This document shows positions 9,778-21,955 of a DNA stretch of 64,000 nt, in pieces (position 1 is the first letter of the stretch; every line of letters starts with the position of its first letter). Location of the stretch: contig OX485803.1 in the NCBI GenBank assembly GCA_950295325.1, positions 67,285,554-67,349,553 on the forward strand, read 5' to 3'. The position numbers were made by a program, and so were the translations under genes. The stretch is from Polytrichum commune. Lineage: Eukaryota; Streptophyta; Polytrichopsida; Polytrichales; Polytrichaceae. The notes below the pieces were generated by a model. The model was not told where the DNA came from and did not search any database. It saw only the letters and a program-made list of their open reading frames with translations.

Positions 9778-10974
9778 CCATGACGCGGCTTCTCATCATT
9801 CCTCTACTCAAGTTGGTTATTACGTTCTCGCGGGGTTCATGCTTGTCAATGCACTAGCACATTAGATAACCAACGAAAGAAAGGAGAGTGGATGATGTGG
9901 CTCACCATTCATCTATTCGAGCCAGTTATTGGTGTTTCCAATATTTATGTTTGTCTATTCACTAGCACACTAGATAACCAACGAAAGAAAGGAGAGTGGA
10001 TGATGTGGCTCATCATTCATCTATTCGAGCCAGTTATTAGTGTTTCCAGTGTTTATGTTTGTCTGTGCACTAACACACTAGATAATGAATGAAAGGAGAG
10101 TGGATGACGCAACTATGCATTCATCTACTCGAGCTGGTTATTAGTGTTTCCAATATTTATGTTTGTCTATGCATTAGCACACTAGATAACCAACAAAAGG
10201 AGAGTGGATGACGTGGCTCGTCATTCATCTATTTGAGATGGTTATTAGTTTTCCTAGGGTTCATGCTTATCTATGCAGTAGCACACTAGATAACCAATGC
10301 ATGAAAGGACAATGGATGATGCAACTATGCATTCATCTACTCGAGTTGGTTATCAATTTTCCTGGAGTTCATGCTTATCTATGCACTAGCACACTGGATA
10401 ACTAGTGCATGAAAGGAGAGTGGATGACGCACCTATGCATTCACCTACTCGAGTTGCTTCTCAAGGTTTCTAGTATGCATGTTTGTCTATGCATTAGCAC
10501 ACTAGATAACCAACGCAAGTGAGTGGATGATGTGGCTCATCATTCATCTATTTGAGCCGGTTATCAGTTTTCCCAAGGTTCATGTTTGTCTATGCACTAG
10601 CACACTAGTAACCAACGAAAGGAGAGTGGATGATGTGGCCATGCATTCATCTACTTGAGTTGGTTATTACTTTTCCTAGTTCGTGCTTGTCTATGCACTA
10701 ATACACTAGATAACCAATGAAAAGAGAGTGGACGACGCAACTCATCATTCACCTACTTGAGCTCGTTGTTGGTTTTTTCGAGGTTCATGCTTGTCAATGC
10801 ACTCACTAGATATCCAATGAAAGGAGAATGGATGATGCAGCTCATCATTCCCGTACTCGAGTTGGTTATTAGTTTTTCTAGGGTCCATGCTTATCTATGC
10901 ACTAGCACACTAGATAACCAATGAAAGGAGAGTGCATGATGTGGCTCGTCATTCATCTACGCGAGTTGGTTATT
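9778..10974. repeat. Satellite-like array of 100-108 bp monomers, about 11 units
   Basis: The anchor GCACTAGCACACTAGATAAC recurs at 9851, 9959, 10067, 10171, 10275, 10383, 10491, 10594, 10695, 10799 and 10899. The periods are 108, 108, 104, 104, 108, 108, 103, 101, 104 and 100. Each monomer also carries GGAGAGTGGATGA and a CTACTCGAGTTGGTTATTA-type block. Where the period is 108 the array reads open as 36-residue repeats, but 4-base length changes break this elsewhere, so it is not a gene. Confidence 0.95.
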
Positions 10975-12065
10975 CAATCAATTTATGGACAAAATTTGAG
11001 AATGATGAATGATATATTGTCTCCATGGATCATGTAGTATAATTCAATTCTAATAGCCCCTTTGCTCTCGGATGAGCAACTGACTTTGTAAAACTCATCC
11101 ACTATGGTCCGTGGACGAAGGGGCCTTACTTAAAACAAAACATTGACAATTGACTCGTCCCAATTGGACCCGTTAAACTAATTTGGGATCTTAAACACCA
11201 ATTTTTGGAGTCAAATAATCTTGAAATGGTCCTTTTGAAACTATCCAATGTTCTCTATGTTTCACCTTTGTAATGGACAAGTTTACGTACACACCACAGA
11301 TCTCTAGCTAGAACAATCGAGAGGATTTAGGAAACAAGCAGAGGGGCCTAGGAACGCCTAAACCCTAAATTGTTGCCTCGAGAGCCCTCGGATTCTCGGA
11401 TTGGGAACTTTGGTTCTTGCCCTCATTCCTCAACCCCCTTATCCACAAACACCCTCTTCAGCTGCCTTTCTCCTATACACAAGTTTGTCCATGGATGGAG
11501 ATGTTTGTCTGTGTGAGTGGATGGGAGTCAATATTGATTGTTGTATTTGATTTGTATAATTGCCCCATATTGGGATCTAGTGTACATTGTTTGCCACTCT
11601 GCTCACTCTTCGCTCAAATGTGTTGTTGCTTACTCTCAACTAACTTAGAGCACAACACTAAGTTTGTTTGGATCTTTGGTCCATAAGTTTGTCCTTGGAT
11701 GGATGTATCAGTATGTGCAAGTGACGAGATTCAAGGCTCATAGCGATCTTCACCAACCTCTGCATCCAAGTTGCATCCAATTGTTGTGTTTGGTTTGCAT
11801 GATTGGTCCTCAATCTACGTTGTTTGCATTTCTACTCATTTTTTGGCTCAAATGTATGGCCTCTTGCTATGCCCTAGACCACATCTCTTGATTTCACTGG
11901 AATTTTCGTTCATAAGTTTGTATTGGATGAATGTTTATGTGAGAGTGAATGAGAGTCAAAACTTATGGCAAGCGTCACCTTCCTCTTGCATGCACACTAC
12001 ATCTGATCTTTGCATTTAATTTTCATGATAAATATTCACTCCTCAATCTGCCATACTGCTCACTT

Positions 12066-12483
12066 CACGGGGGGGGGGGGGGGGGGGTCACTCCATTGTC
12101 AAGTTGAACACCACGTGCGACCAAAAAAATCTTCTTTTGGTAAGTTGCACCACCAAAATGGGTCAAAATTTTATCAATTTTTTTTCATGAGTAGATATAC
12201 ACAGTACCTATGACATAGTTAAAAGTGGTAACTAAATTTGATGATTTTTTTTTTCATAAAACATACCGTTTCTAACTAGAATGACACAGAATTGAACTAA
12301 AACAATTACTAAAAAAATAAAGATGACTAAAAATTTCAAAAAAATATACAAAAGATACTATCAATGGTTATGTATATGTAGAAAAAAATCATAAATTTTA
12401 AAATTATATATGGCATGTAATATAGGGGTAGCAAACTTTGTCCGCACGTGGTGTCAACTTGACAATGAAGTGACCTCCCCATG
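12066..12483. mobile_element. hAT-like non-autonomous element, 418 bp
   Basis: The element is flanked by an exact 8-bp direct repeat GCTCACTT (12058-12065 and 12484-12491), the target size of the hAT superfamily. The termini are inverted repeats of about 38 bp. The left end is CACG followed by a G run, then TCACTCCATTGTCAAGTTG; the right end in reverse complement is CATGGGGAGGTCACTTCATTG and onward. Both arms end near CACCACGTGCG. No transposase frame is present. It sits in unit 3 of a tandem repeat whose uninterrupted unit 1 shows the empty site. Confidence 0.85.
12069..12087. repeat. Poly-G tract (19) in the hAT terminal repeat
   Basis: Nineteen G in a row at the place where the right terminal repeat has GGGG-A-GG. 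This indicates expansion of a G-rich terminus after or during insertion. Confidence 0.9.
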
Positions 12484-12540
12484 GCTCACTTTCCATTCAA
12501 ATGTGTTGCCTTGAATTTATTGTGCACTTGGCTCTCTAGG

Positions 12541-13850
12541 CAATATGTTGATGTAGTTTCTCCTTTGGTATACAATATTAAGAAAAACATATAATCGTTT
12601 CATACCAAATGATACCTTAATCGAATTTGCACACACTAGTAGCAACTGAAAAGAGAGATATTAAGAAATTGTTGTCATATTATAAGTCTACTTTGGACTT
12701 GTTTAAAACAATTTTTCAAAAGAGCTTTTGATACAATTTACAAGTCTGGGATGCTTGAACTTTTCTTCAAATACCCACATATGAATCTCAAAACCCTTGT
12801 AATATCATTATCCAAAAGGAAAACATCCTTGTAAAACTTTTGGTTGAAGTCTCATTTTTCTCATAGAGAGAGAGAGAGATAAACCATGTTGTTTAGAGTG
12901 TCTAAATAGACTGCAATGTGGTTGAATTGTTGATGCGTGTGAGGGCAAGATCTAGTTATATGCTTTTGATCCAACATAGATGATTTCAATATATCTTCTA
13001 GGCATGTTATGATGGTTTGGAACCTTTTGGTGGCCTTTATTCTTAACTATTATAGCAACATCATGAATGAATGTTTAAGGTACATTTCCTTTTTAAATAT
13101 CAGATGTTCTCATAATAAGGAAGTTCATGCAACACTAGCATATGCCGCTTCATAGTATAATTTTCTTTGACACTTCATAACAATCACTTAGCAAAGTAAG
13201 GGTCTCCTTACATCAACATGTTGGCATTATAGCATGAAGTGTAGAAATTTGCAAGATGCTGTGATTATACTCTTAGAATGCCATGGCCAACCCGACTGAA
13301 GATATGTGCTTATTAATGTGATGTTCCCACTAATATATCTCATATCCATACCCGAGCAATCATGCCAAATGTCAAGTGATTTGACATGCATAATTTTTTT
13401 TTTAATTTTCTAGACATCAATGCATTCAAGTTCACTGATGTGCTTTGAAGGCACTATTTCGTCATTGCAATTGTATGGGTGTCTTTATTTGTCTCTTCAA
13501 GTACAAAGTATGAAATTATAATAATAGTACTCCATGCTAAAAATTTGCAGATACTTAGTAGGGTGAAATCCTCTTAATAACATCGTAATGTCTACAATCT
13601 GGCATAATTGCACAAAAGTGTTGATATATTATTAATTTAGGAGAATTAATGAAATATGTTTAGAGGCTTCTTCGAAATGAGATCCTCCTAAAATTTTCAT
13701 GTTAAGTCAGCAATCTATGATCAATGTAAATGGCCAACAACTAGAACTAGAAAATGGAGTATATTGCACCTTATCATGCATGTTTATGTGATAGGGTACG
13801 TGTCCTCCACTATTTTTTTAGCAATAAATTTTCAAAGTGCCGGTTTTTTG
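12541..13850. other. No gene assigned, AT-rich
   Basis: Scattered stops in all frames, a short GA run near 12868 and no recognisable repeats with defined ends. Confidence 0.5.
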
Positions 13851-13940
13851 TCTGGGAGGTGGACTCTTCATAGCACGTACAAACTAGCATCACACGTGAG
13901 TATAAAAAGGAGCATTGTTTGAGGTATTGGCATATGTAGC

Positions 13941-13973
<33 letters not shown>

Positions 13974-14465
13974 AGGGAGAGGTATTGTCTTTCTCTAGTG
14001 TATACATTTAGAAGGCTATTAATTTTTTGAAGTAAAGGTACATGTACAAAAGGGGGCCCTAAGATTTAGACCAAAAACTAACAATAGATATGCTAATTTC
14101 ATCCACTTTACGTTTTCATCAAACGGTATGATTGCCTTAGCTTCAATGATGTGTGTTTTAGGGTCAATTTATTTTGAGTTACATCCTATGGATGAAAAAA
14201 TGTTCATTGACTTCTCATTGGAAAGTGAAAGTAGATTGTATATGTAATAAAGGCCTACTTGATTTATGATTTATGTTTGTGTGTGTAATGGAGGCATTCA
14301 TTAAATTAAATCAAAAAGCTTAGTATAAATACATGAGTACATTTCTAACCTACTGGTAGTACATATACAACATTTTTTTACTTATAAATTTCTTGTAGAT
14401 GAGGGGTTCTAATTCATAGTCATCCATGCACATCATTGAGGTTTCAAATGAAGAGTTTGCCCCTG
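13851..14465. mobile_element. Mutator-like 0.65-kb element, copy 1
   Basis: Direct-orientation relative of 44942-45599. It starts GGTGGACTCTTCATAG and ends AATGAAGAGTTTGCCCC. Shared internal landmarks are GTACAAAAGGGGGCCCTAAG, GAGTTACAT-CTATG, GGAGGCATT and GCACATCATT. The flanks GGTTTTTTG (13842-13850) and GGTTTTTTTG (14466-14475) are a possible degenerate target duplication. A (TA)n run lies at about 13940-13971. No coding frame. Confidence 0.7.
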
Positions 14466-14739
14466 GGTTTTTTTGATGGATTCCAAAAATTGGATTGGTC
14501 TTCATATGGCTAACATGTTATGTAGGTATTGGCCAACAATTGACATGTGGCAGGCTATGATGGGCATAAATATTTATATTTGAATTACGGATTTAACCTC
14601 GTGTGTGATTTTTCCGTATACAGCGATGAATACATTCCCATATAAATTTTTTGGAAGTTTTCAAAAGTGAGCTTGGAAAGATTTTGGTGAACCTAAATTT
14701 CAAACCTGAGGTAGGCATACTCGAAACCATAACTTAATG

Positions 14740-14870
14740 TGTCAACCAACACTATGTGCCACAATCATACATTTGAAGCCCCCACGTGTATGGCCACCAC
14801 ACTATTTACATCTAATTTAGTGTGTCCCACACTATTCAATAATGACTTACATTGATTGTCTTGCAATTAC
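14740..14870. repeat. Repeat with ATTTAGTGTG...CCCACACTATT motifs
   Basis: Short inverted motifs around GTGTGTCCCACACTA resemble clusters at 25020-25270 and 47800-47930. The boundaries are unclear. Confidence 0.35.
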
Positions 14871-15262
14871 TAGATCACATCAACCTGACACTTGGTGCGA
14901 CATGACAAGTCATGAAGATCACTCTGCTTAACATGGCACACCAATTTTAATGCCCCGTTGAATTTTATTATTAATGTGGTTTGGGTCCATGCCATATGAA
15001 ATTTTGAGCCAAGCCATCCCTACACCGTCCACTCAACATGCTAGAAGCAATGGTCAACCATTTTGGAAATTTGGAATGGTTATTATGTCAACATCATGTG
15101 CCTCCAACATTTTGTAAATGCCGATATGCATATTGGATGATACATAAAGATTCAAGGTTGGTTTTAGATACATGTATCTTGATTGTGTATTGTCAAATTG
15201 TTGTTCAACAGTGGTTAATTCTTAAATGGCATTTAAATCCATATGCAAAATAAACAATTGCA

Positions 15263-15272
15263 CCCCCCCCCC
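15263..15272. repeat. Poly-C tract (10)
   Basis: Ten consecutive C in AT-rich surroundings. Between 14466 and 15837 no gene was found. Confidence 0.85.
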
Positions 15273-15837
15273 TTTCCTTCTAACTAGAGTAAGCAGTGCC
15301 ACTTGGACATTCTTTGTGCTTGAGGTGTGCAATGCCAAGGAGTATCAAGGAAGTATCATAGAGAGCTCTTTATTATGATATATATATATATATAAACATT
15401 TGCCACATATCAATCCTACATTGGTTGAGACCCTCTTGAATCCCATGTGAAAACTACATTATGACCTAGTAAAAAGGAAACAAAGCACCTTCTACAATAT
15501 TGCTTGGCAATGGACATCCTACATTGATTATCCCAGTTAGTGCATCTTACTTCTTGGAGTTATGCAATGCAATAGCATCTTACTCATGAGTTCAGTTTTT
15601 GCTAATGAAAGTTCAATAGGTTGTTCCAACACTGTACAACACAAGTGACTTTGCTTGGCAAAATATTACAATCTCATTAATTAGTTGTAGCACTGTAACT
15701 CCGAATAGTAACACATGCAGTACTAAATGGGATAATCAGTGCGGGAACGGTTAATTCATGACACTGCACATTCAGACGCAGAATTACTTACAAACTGCAC
15801 ACGTTGTGTTTTCCCCTTCTGTGTAGAGTAGTAACAA

Positions 15838-16775
15838 GAAGAAGGTGCCGCTGCTGTGGACAAATTTAGCATTAACCTCAAGTTTTGCAAACAATATTTT
15901 GTCACAGGCTGTTGCAGCAGCTGCTTAAGTAGTTAGGGCCACCTCACACATGCGCCAAGAGCCGTGACCTTGTAATGGTGAGGACCCTTGACTCTCATCC
16001 ATGGTGTTGGGAAAGCCATTTCATGTAGTCACGGGCCCTCAAGCATAGTGTGAAGTGAGAATGGACCACGTTGCGTGCGGGACTATTGCATAGTTTGTTG
16101 GCGAAAAAAGAGGGGAGGATTTGGTTTAACATAATATGTCTCAAACTCGGTCATATTAAGAGAATTAGTTGGTGGTGTTTGTCTGTCGTGAAATCTGTCG
16201 TGCTGGAAGAAAAAAAACATTAAAAAAAAGTTGTGGTCTCCCTGAAATAAAAATAAATAAAATCCAAGAGACCATGAAACCTTATCCAAAGTCCGCCGTG
16301 TAGGACTCCATGTAGCTAGACTTTTCATCCATGGAGTCTTCATTGGACCTTTAGGCCTCCACCTTCATGTGTGAAGTGAACTTGGACAGTCTCCGCCCTT
16401 TCGACCAATGAGAGCTCTTAGATTGCAATGGTCACGGGCCTTCAGTCTTGTTTGTGAAGTGGCCCTTGTCACATGGCAATGAACAGGCTAGGGAACAAAG
16501 GTACCGCCGCTGTGGGCAAATTTAGCATTAACCTCCAGATGTGCAAACAATATGTTGTCACGGGCTGTTGCAGCAGCTGCTTAAGTAGTTATTTGCAATT
16601 TTGCATGGCCATGAACAGGCTAGGGAAAGAAGGTGCCGCCGCTTTCAACAATTTTAACATCAAGCTCAAGATGTGCAAACAAACAATATTTCGTCACGGG
16701 CTATTGCAGCTGCTTGAGTAGTTATTGCATGGCAATGAACAGGCTAGGGAAAGAAATACATGGCAAATTTAGTCC
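15838..16775. repeat. Three to four copies of a 115-130 bp unit
   Basis: Units at 15838-15935, 16476-16600 and 16608-16722, with a partial copy at 16730-16770. Each carries AAGGTGCCGC, AATTTAGCATTAACCTC-AG, TGCAAACAATAT and GTCAC-GGCT-TTGCAGCAGCTGCTTAAGTAGTTA. About 540 bp of other sequence separates units 1 and 2. The 82-codon frame at 16473-16721 is this repeat read through and is not taken as a gene. Confidence 0.8.
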
Positions 16776-18126
16776 TAAGCCTACTGCATAGTCCATGTGA
16801 TGCGCGTGGTGCCGTGACAGTGGTTTGGCTACCTTGAATTCCATACTAGCCAAACAGGTTCCTGGTTATACTACTACTATTACTAAGCTTCGCCTCCTAA
16901 TGATTCAGAGGGATTCGTGAGTGTTGTGGGCCACACTCACTCCATCCTTGAAGGGCACTCCCTGGGCCCGGGGGAGTCCCAAAATATAAAAGAAATACAA
17001 TTTATATACACTGTCTGAGACTCCACTCCACCTGGTATGCAACCACTCGCTCATTGGACGATTGTGTGGCACATGGTTTCTGAGTACGTGGTCCATTATC
17101 TCTTGAGCGAGTGAGCTCGAAAGGGCCCGGACCCAACACCCCCTTCCCTTGTTCTTTAGTGTCCTCGGATCAAGAGGCACTTCAGTTATATTATACCCAA
17201 GAGGACATTACGATGTTGGCGCTAATTATAATGCCCTGCGGCCGGACCCATGTGGCGTCCTGCCTTGATTTCGGGCGTGCTTTTCTGATGAGGCTCAGGG
17301 TTTTGCGGGATTTCCTCCCTTTCCTTCAAGTGCCGGGTTCTTTGAGTCTGTGAATATAAAACTGTCGTCAACTCCCATGCACCAGGCTTGCAGATCCTAC
17401 AAACACCCTGCTCACCAGTGTCCGGGGAGATTCTTGGGCATCGTCGGTCAAGATCCCAGCAGAGTTCGGGAAGTTTTTGAAGCCTTAGTGGCTAATTGCC
17501 GGTAGTTGCTACGAAGGGTCAGATTTTTTCCAATTTACATCGGCAAGCAAGAGCCGGTCTTTTGTAAAATCAATCGGCCAATTGCCTACATTTTCATATT
17601 TTCATTGGCCAATATCCGATTAAATGGAATTCATATCCGCACTAATTGTTTTAAAAATGTATGGAAAGTTATTAGAAATCATTTCTTAGTACAAAATCTT
17701 GAATAAGTGAAAAGAAAGGCATGTTCAAAACTTTAAATTTGAAGAGTTAATATCCTTGGCAAGAATTGAACCTAGCAATGCCTTCACCGCTTGAAGGCCA
17801 AGGGTCCCCCAATTCTTCATAGAAGCAATTGGATTTGGTCATGGAAAGGTTGCATAATTCAAAAAGTTTCAGGTTTAGGGTACTTCCTCAAGTGCATCAT
17901 CAGATGCCCCAGACAAATAGCGCTCTGGATGCTTCCGGCTGAAATCCAGTAACTCACAAGAAGAATCGGCTACATTTCCGGGACATTTTCTGGTCCATCG
18001 GCTAATTGCCGGAGGATTGAAATTACAGTCAGATTGCCATCTGATGGTTGGAAATTTAGACCGGCCATGAGGGGAAATCCATCGGCTGATAATGAACTAG
18101 CCGTCGGTTTTCCCCGAACATAGGAT
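16776..18126. other. No gene assigned
   Basis: GC rises at 16900-17450. The 80-codon frame at 17111-17353 has no recognisable features. Two similar patches, GGCTAATTGCCGG at 17489 and 18000, and a CAGTGTCCGGGGAGATTC block at 17418 link this area to the AACCGGTT repeat family downstream. Confidence 0.45.
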
Positions 18127-18345
18127 CCCAATGTTTCCAAGTCCAACCGGTTCCATGTTGACATATTCTGGGGTTTCTTTAGTAAATGGAGGTATATTCT
18201 CTAGATTCCTCAGCAACGACGGGTAAATTTCGCGAGGCCTTCGACTTCAATTTCGTTATTTCTTCTCAAACTCCACGGGTTCATCGGTAACGAGCGGTCA
18301 GTTCTCCCTGTTCATTAATTGACCCTGATTCTGCTGCTTTGACCA
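18127..18345 (+). repeat. AACCGGTT family, copy at 18.1 kb
   Basis: Ordered blocks shared with other copies: GTTTCCAAGTCCAACCGGTT, CATGTTGACAT, GGTTTCTTTA, GATTCCTC, TTTCTCAAACTC, GGTTCATC and GTTCTCCCTGTTCATT. Orientation is called plus by this order. Other copies lie at 20690-20885 (minus), 21490-21560 (minus), 21835-21955 (plus), 25808-25890 (plus), 27780-27873 (minus), 34294-35066 and 47335-47520. Confidence 0.75.
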
Positions 18346-18427
18346 AACACCAGAATGTGAGGGAAAACACTTAAACATATATATCTCAAAGTTCGATTTC
18401 CTTCCCTCTTGTCTAACCTTATTTTAG

Positions 18428-18820
18428 TTGTTAAAAATAAATATTGTCGTCAACTTGCATGCACTGGGCTTTCTTGCAGATGTACAAACACCCTGGTATA
18501 TATGCCGCTTTGACCAAAGATCCACGATCGTGAGGAACAATGCTCAAACATTCCTTATATTGTGTAGTAACTTCAACTTCAAACTCGAAGCCAATAGAAA
18601 ACGGGTGGAATATATGGTTGACATGTCCAATTCACACAAGGTGACTTGGATTTTTGTTGTCATCCCCAGTCACCTTGTGTCAATCAGGATTGGGGAATAT
18701 CCGTCATCCACCTGTCGTCTACCTCAACACATCATATCGTGTCATCAAGTGCTCGACTTGTTGAAAAAACATGGCTCATGTCAACATTCCCCAAGCATAT
18801 TTTACCATGATGGAGTTTAG
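18428..18820 (+). CDS. Hypothetical 130-codon open frame
   Basis: A single open frame without recognisable domains, signal peptide or membrane segment. Nothing else supports expression. In a window this long and this AT-rich, a frame of this size can arise by chance. Confidence 0.12.
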   Translation: MLKINIVVNLHALGFLADVQTPWYICRFDQRSTIVRNNAQTFLILCSNFNFKLEANRKRVEYMVDMSNSHKVTWIFVVIPSHLVSIRIGEYPSSTCRLPQHIISCHQVLDLLKKHGSCQHSPSIFYHDGV

Positions 18821-19107
18821 TATGCCCACCTAGAAATAGGTGTGTCAATGCATGCCCATTTTTATTGCCTTGGATTAATGCACCGTGTTATTCCTGGTAA
18901 TATTACTTCCGTAGCAAATACAACGCTGACAATCTTTCATTATGTTTGTTTCAAACTATGGGATAGAATCAATGTTGCAATGTTCCATTGTGTTCGTGTC
19001 ATGTGCTCCCGATTAAGTCCTGAGTATTCTCAATGAGAGCGTAATTTAAGTGTTCCCCACTCTTCAAATCTAACACTCAACATTGAAGGATTGAATGTGA
19101 ACAAGGA

Positions 19108-19320
19108 TTTCACATCCATGTCCATCGCATCACGTCGCGTCCTGTGATGGTGACGTGATGTCGGACGAGGAAACGGCATGTTGGCGGGGGGTGAATCCGA
19201 CAATTTACCTAACGTAAATTAATGTGGTCAACCCCTTGGGCAACAATTTGTTTGACTGCTACTTTATAGGCGACATGATAATCAACTACAAAATAATAGT
19301 CAACACAGTAGTAGACTATG
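19108..19320. repeat. Dispersed repeat shared with 36.5 kb
   Basis: GGATTTCACATC, CATC-CATCACGTC-(A/C)TCCTGTGATGGTGACGTGATG, a G run and GACAATTTACCT-GTAAATTA recur in the same order at 36528-36700. In this copy the G tract is six long; in the other it is thirteen. Confidence 0.7.
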
Positions 19321-19994
19321 AAAAGGAGAAAACAATTTTAATTCCAATTTTTTTTTGGACAATTAGATCTCGTTGACTACAAGATCTAATAGTCTGGACA
19401 TTTTTGAAATATCTTGATTTTGGTTTTTGTTAGTCTAGCAATCGACCAAAAAATATAATTATTCTTGCAAAAAAAATGTTGTAGTAAAAAGAATTTACCA
19501 CATCAACAAGTCACGTCACTGGTGACAACCAATGGCTTTGTTACGTCCATTTGGACATCCCTGAATGTGATGTTTACCAAGTTTGTTTACCCAAGGTGTC
19601 TATGGCTTCAACCATGTGGCTAACATTGTTTGCCGCCTCAAAATGTGTCATGTCTTGAACTACATCATGGTAAACTTTGCTTGGGCCAATATATTGTTGA
19701 TGCATGTCATATGCTTAATAATATTCATGCAACCCATTTGTGGTAAGGGATACATGGGCTATAGGTTATGGTATGCATGTAAACTCACTCCTATTGGATG
19801 AAGGGTCTTTAGTAAGAGCATGTACTCTACAAATTTGTGGTTGATTCCACATGATTAGGTTACACATGACTAATCAAAGACCTATGATGTTATTTCAAGG
19901 TGAAACCATTTTTATTGTTTTTAAACGTAGACTTCATAATGCAAACAATTCATTGTGTGTTTCCTTTTAGAAGCTCTAGCATTGTCACCAGGTG

Positions 19995-20215
19995 AGGCAA
20001 GGCGACAAGGAATTGTTGCATATGAGTGTTCCCCTCATTCATCCAACAAGAACGTCTTGAAAAAGTATGTAGCTCAAAAGTTAGTCATTTTTAGAATTCT
20101 GACCCCTTATAGATTTGTGATTGATTGATCTCAAATGTATCTTGATTAGACAAATTTGTGCTCTTTGAAGCTAACTTCCATAAAGTTGACCTCCATATTA
20201 GGTGTACATATTATT
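19995..20215. mobile_element. Palindromic MITE (family B), old copy
   Basis: Left part CTCATTCATCCAACA then AGTATG-A-CTCAAAAGTTA. Further on are CTGACCCC-TATAGATTTG and GACCTCCAT. This matches the block order of 41952-42193 at low identity. The termini are too decayed for a target duplication. Confidence 0.5.
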
Positions 20216-20349
20216 CCTATGCTCAAAAATCAAAAACCAATCCAGGTACAATAATCAACATGAATGGAGGGACCTATATGGTCACCATTTAATGTGGTTC
20301 ACTTTGATAACGAATGAGATATTCAAATGAGCTTTTGAATATGATGAGG

Positions 20350-20430
20350 GAAGCGGCTATGACCTCGATGTCCACTTGCTAACCATCTTGTTTAATCGCG
20401 TGTTCCATATCCTAGGAGAAGTGAGCTACT
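20350..20430. repeat. Short dispersed repeat (family H)
   Basis: CTAA-CATCTTG-TTAAT-GCGTGTTCCATATCCTA-GAGAAGTG recurs near 44450-44525 and 57078-57155. Confidence 0.5.
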
Positions 20431-20689
20431 GTTGGCGATGAACGGGAGAATCGACCGCTAGTTAGACATAAATGTGCCGCTACCTCCCCTATTGCCACCT
20501 CCCTTATTATATCCTTTGTTTTCATATCCTTACTAACACTAAATTCAAACATGTAACTTCCACATATTACCATAGTTGACATTTAGTGTTTGAGTTTACA
20601 TTTAATGTTACTTACTTTCATAGGGTTATTGATATTTAGTGTACGCATCTGTATTTACTGTATCAAACACTAAATTTCATATTTTGTGT

Positions 20690-20885
20690 AGTAAAGTTTG
20701 AAAAAGAATCGGTTGAAGCTCAAGAGTTTGGGAAAATTACTGATCGTTTTAGAGGAATTCATACGTATCTTGATGAAAGAAAAACCGAAGTGAAAGATGT
20801 CAACATGTAAGCGGTTGGAGTTGGGAACACTAGCTAGGATCTCAACCGAGTGTGTCCAAAAATGTCCATGGGCATTGAGTGGGGG
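20690..20885 (-). repeat. AACCGGTT family, minus-oriented copy
   Basis: Contains GTTGAAGCTCAAGAGTTTGG, ATTACTGATCGTTTTAGAGG and GATGTCAACATGTAAGCGG. These are the reverse-complement blocks of the family in the expected order. A partner in plus orientation lies at 21835-21955, so the two may be the arms of one long element. Confidence 0.7.
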
Positions 20886-21253
20886 GAAAGTAACCATGGA
20901 AGGCGCCGCATCTACCTTATTGGAATTCGGGTTCTCATTTCCAAAACGGGAGCTCCGATCCACAAAACCGAGTTTCCTTATTTGCTCTTGTGGCCTGACC
21001 CGCCATGCACCGATCCGTGACTCAATGATCACCCCTCGTGACAAGCTTGAATGACTGTTGCTTGAGAAGCGGGGGACTCCTTCCTCCCCGGGTCGGACAA
21101 AAAGCTGGTCAGCTTATGGGACTTCATGTTCATGATTTGGCCCCTTCCACCACCAGCCACCCACAGTCGTGCAGGTGCCTCTACCTGCAGCCTTGAAAGG
21201 GCTCTCTTTCTCTCTCTCTATATATAAGAGCATCGTCATCCATCCCATACTGA

Positions 21254-21350
21254 ACTGAAAATCGGATGTAGAGTAGCTCAGTTCGGTCTGGAATTGCCCC
21301 ACCCATCTGCAAAACGGAGGAACTGAACTACTCTACATACGATTTTCAGT
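21254..21350. repeat. 31-bp inverted repeat, 35-base loop
   Basis: ACTGAAAATCGGATGTAG (from 21254) is matched in reverse complement up to 21350 with two mismatches over 31 positions. It is a perfect candidate for a stable hairpin. It lies inside a larger imperfect foldback with GAGCATC motifs on both sides (about 21230 and 21640). Confidence 0.75.
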
Positions 21351-21834
21351 GAATGTCCTGCAAAACTTAGATGCTTTGCAGTGGACAAGCTGCCCTGAAC
21401 TGCAGCGATGGGAGAATAAAACAAGCGAATCAATTTACCCGGAGAAAAAAACGGGGACATTGGTTTTGCCCTAAATATCATATTTAGTGTAATTTACAGA
21501 TGAAATGGTTGAGTTTGAGAAGTAACTAGCTGAAGCTCCTAAGGTGTCGGAAAATTACCCTGAAAATGCAGTGATGGGTGGGGCACCTGAATAATCTGCG
21601 ACATGAATTGAACTGAAAACTAATGAATAGCATCAGAGCATCAATTCAGGGTTTCATCATGGGTGGTGATGCCCTAAGAGCAAGTCCAGTCATTCCGGGA
21701 TCAGCATCTGCATTCGGGAACGAAAAGTGACCTCCGTCCAAGATGCAAATGCAGGTGAAATTGTCACTCATCCTCTATTGCTTTCAATACTATCTCTTGA
21801 GTTTCTTCTGAAATGATCGGTGGTTTATATGAAG

Positions 21835-21955
21835 TCGTGAACCTTAACCGGTCATTTCTCAAACTCATCTGCTTCATCTGTAACTAGTAATCTTCCTAAA
21901 GATTGGAACCTCAACCGGTTATTTCTCAAACTCATCTGGTTTATCTGTCTCTAGT
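21835..21955 (+). repeat. AACCGGTT family, two tandem short copies
   Basis: GAACCTTAACCGGTCATTTC and GGAACCTCAACCGGTTATTT lie 66 bases apart, each followed by TCAAACTCATCTG-TT-ATCTGT. A local duplication is evident. Confidence 0.7.

Larger units (their letters stand above)
11479..12540. repeat. Three tandem units, the third split by an insertion
   Basis: Units begin with CA(C/T)AAGTTTGT followed by TGGATG. They lie at 11479-11682, 11683-11909 and 11910-12065 plus 12492-12540. Shared later blocks include GCTCAAATGTGTTG and a TGCTCACT segment. In unit 3 the TGCTCACT segment is interrupted by the hAT-like element. Open frames in the units are not maintained between copies. Confidence 0.8.

Noticed and set aside
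9892-10405. Repeated 36-residue open frames
   Set aside because: Products of the 108-bp array; 104-bp units break the frame.
9851-10974. Regular spacing suggesting a CRISPR array
   Set aside because: The units are full-length tandem repeats without unique spacers, and the DNA is plant nuclear.
17756-17812. tRNA-like text on the minus strand with GGTTCAATTC
   Set aside because: The TPsiC-like loop is present, but its stem has mismatches, no matching acceptor strand or A box was found, and no anticodon arm forms.
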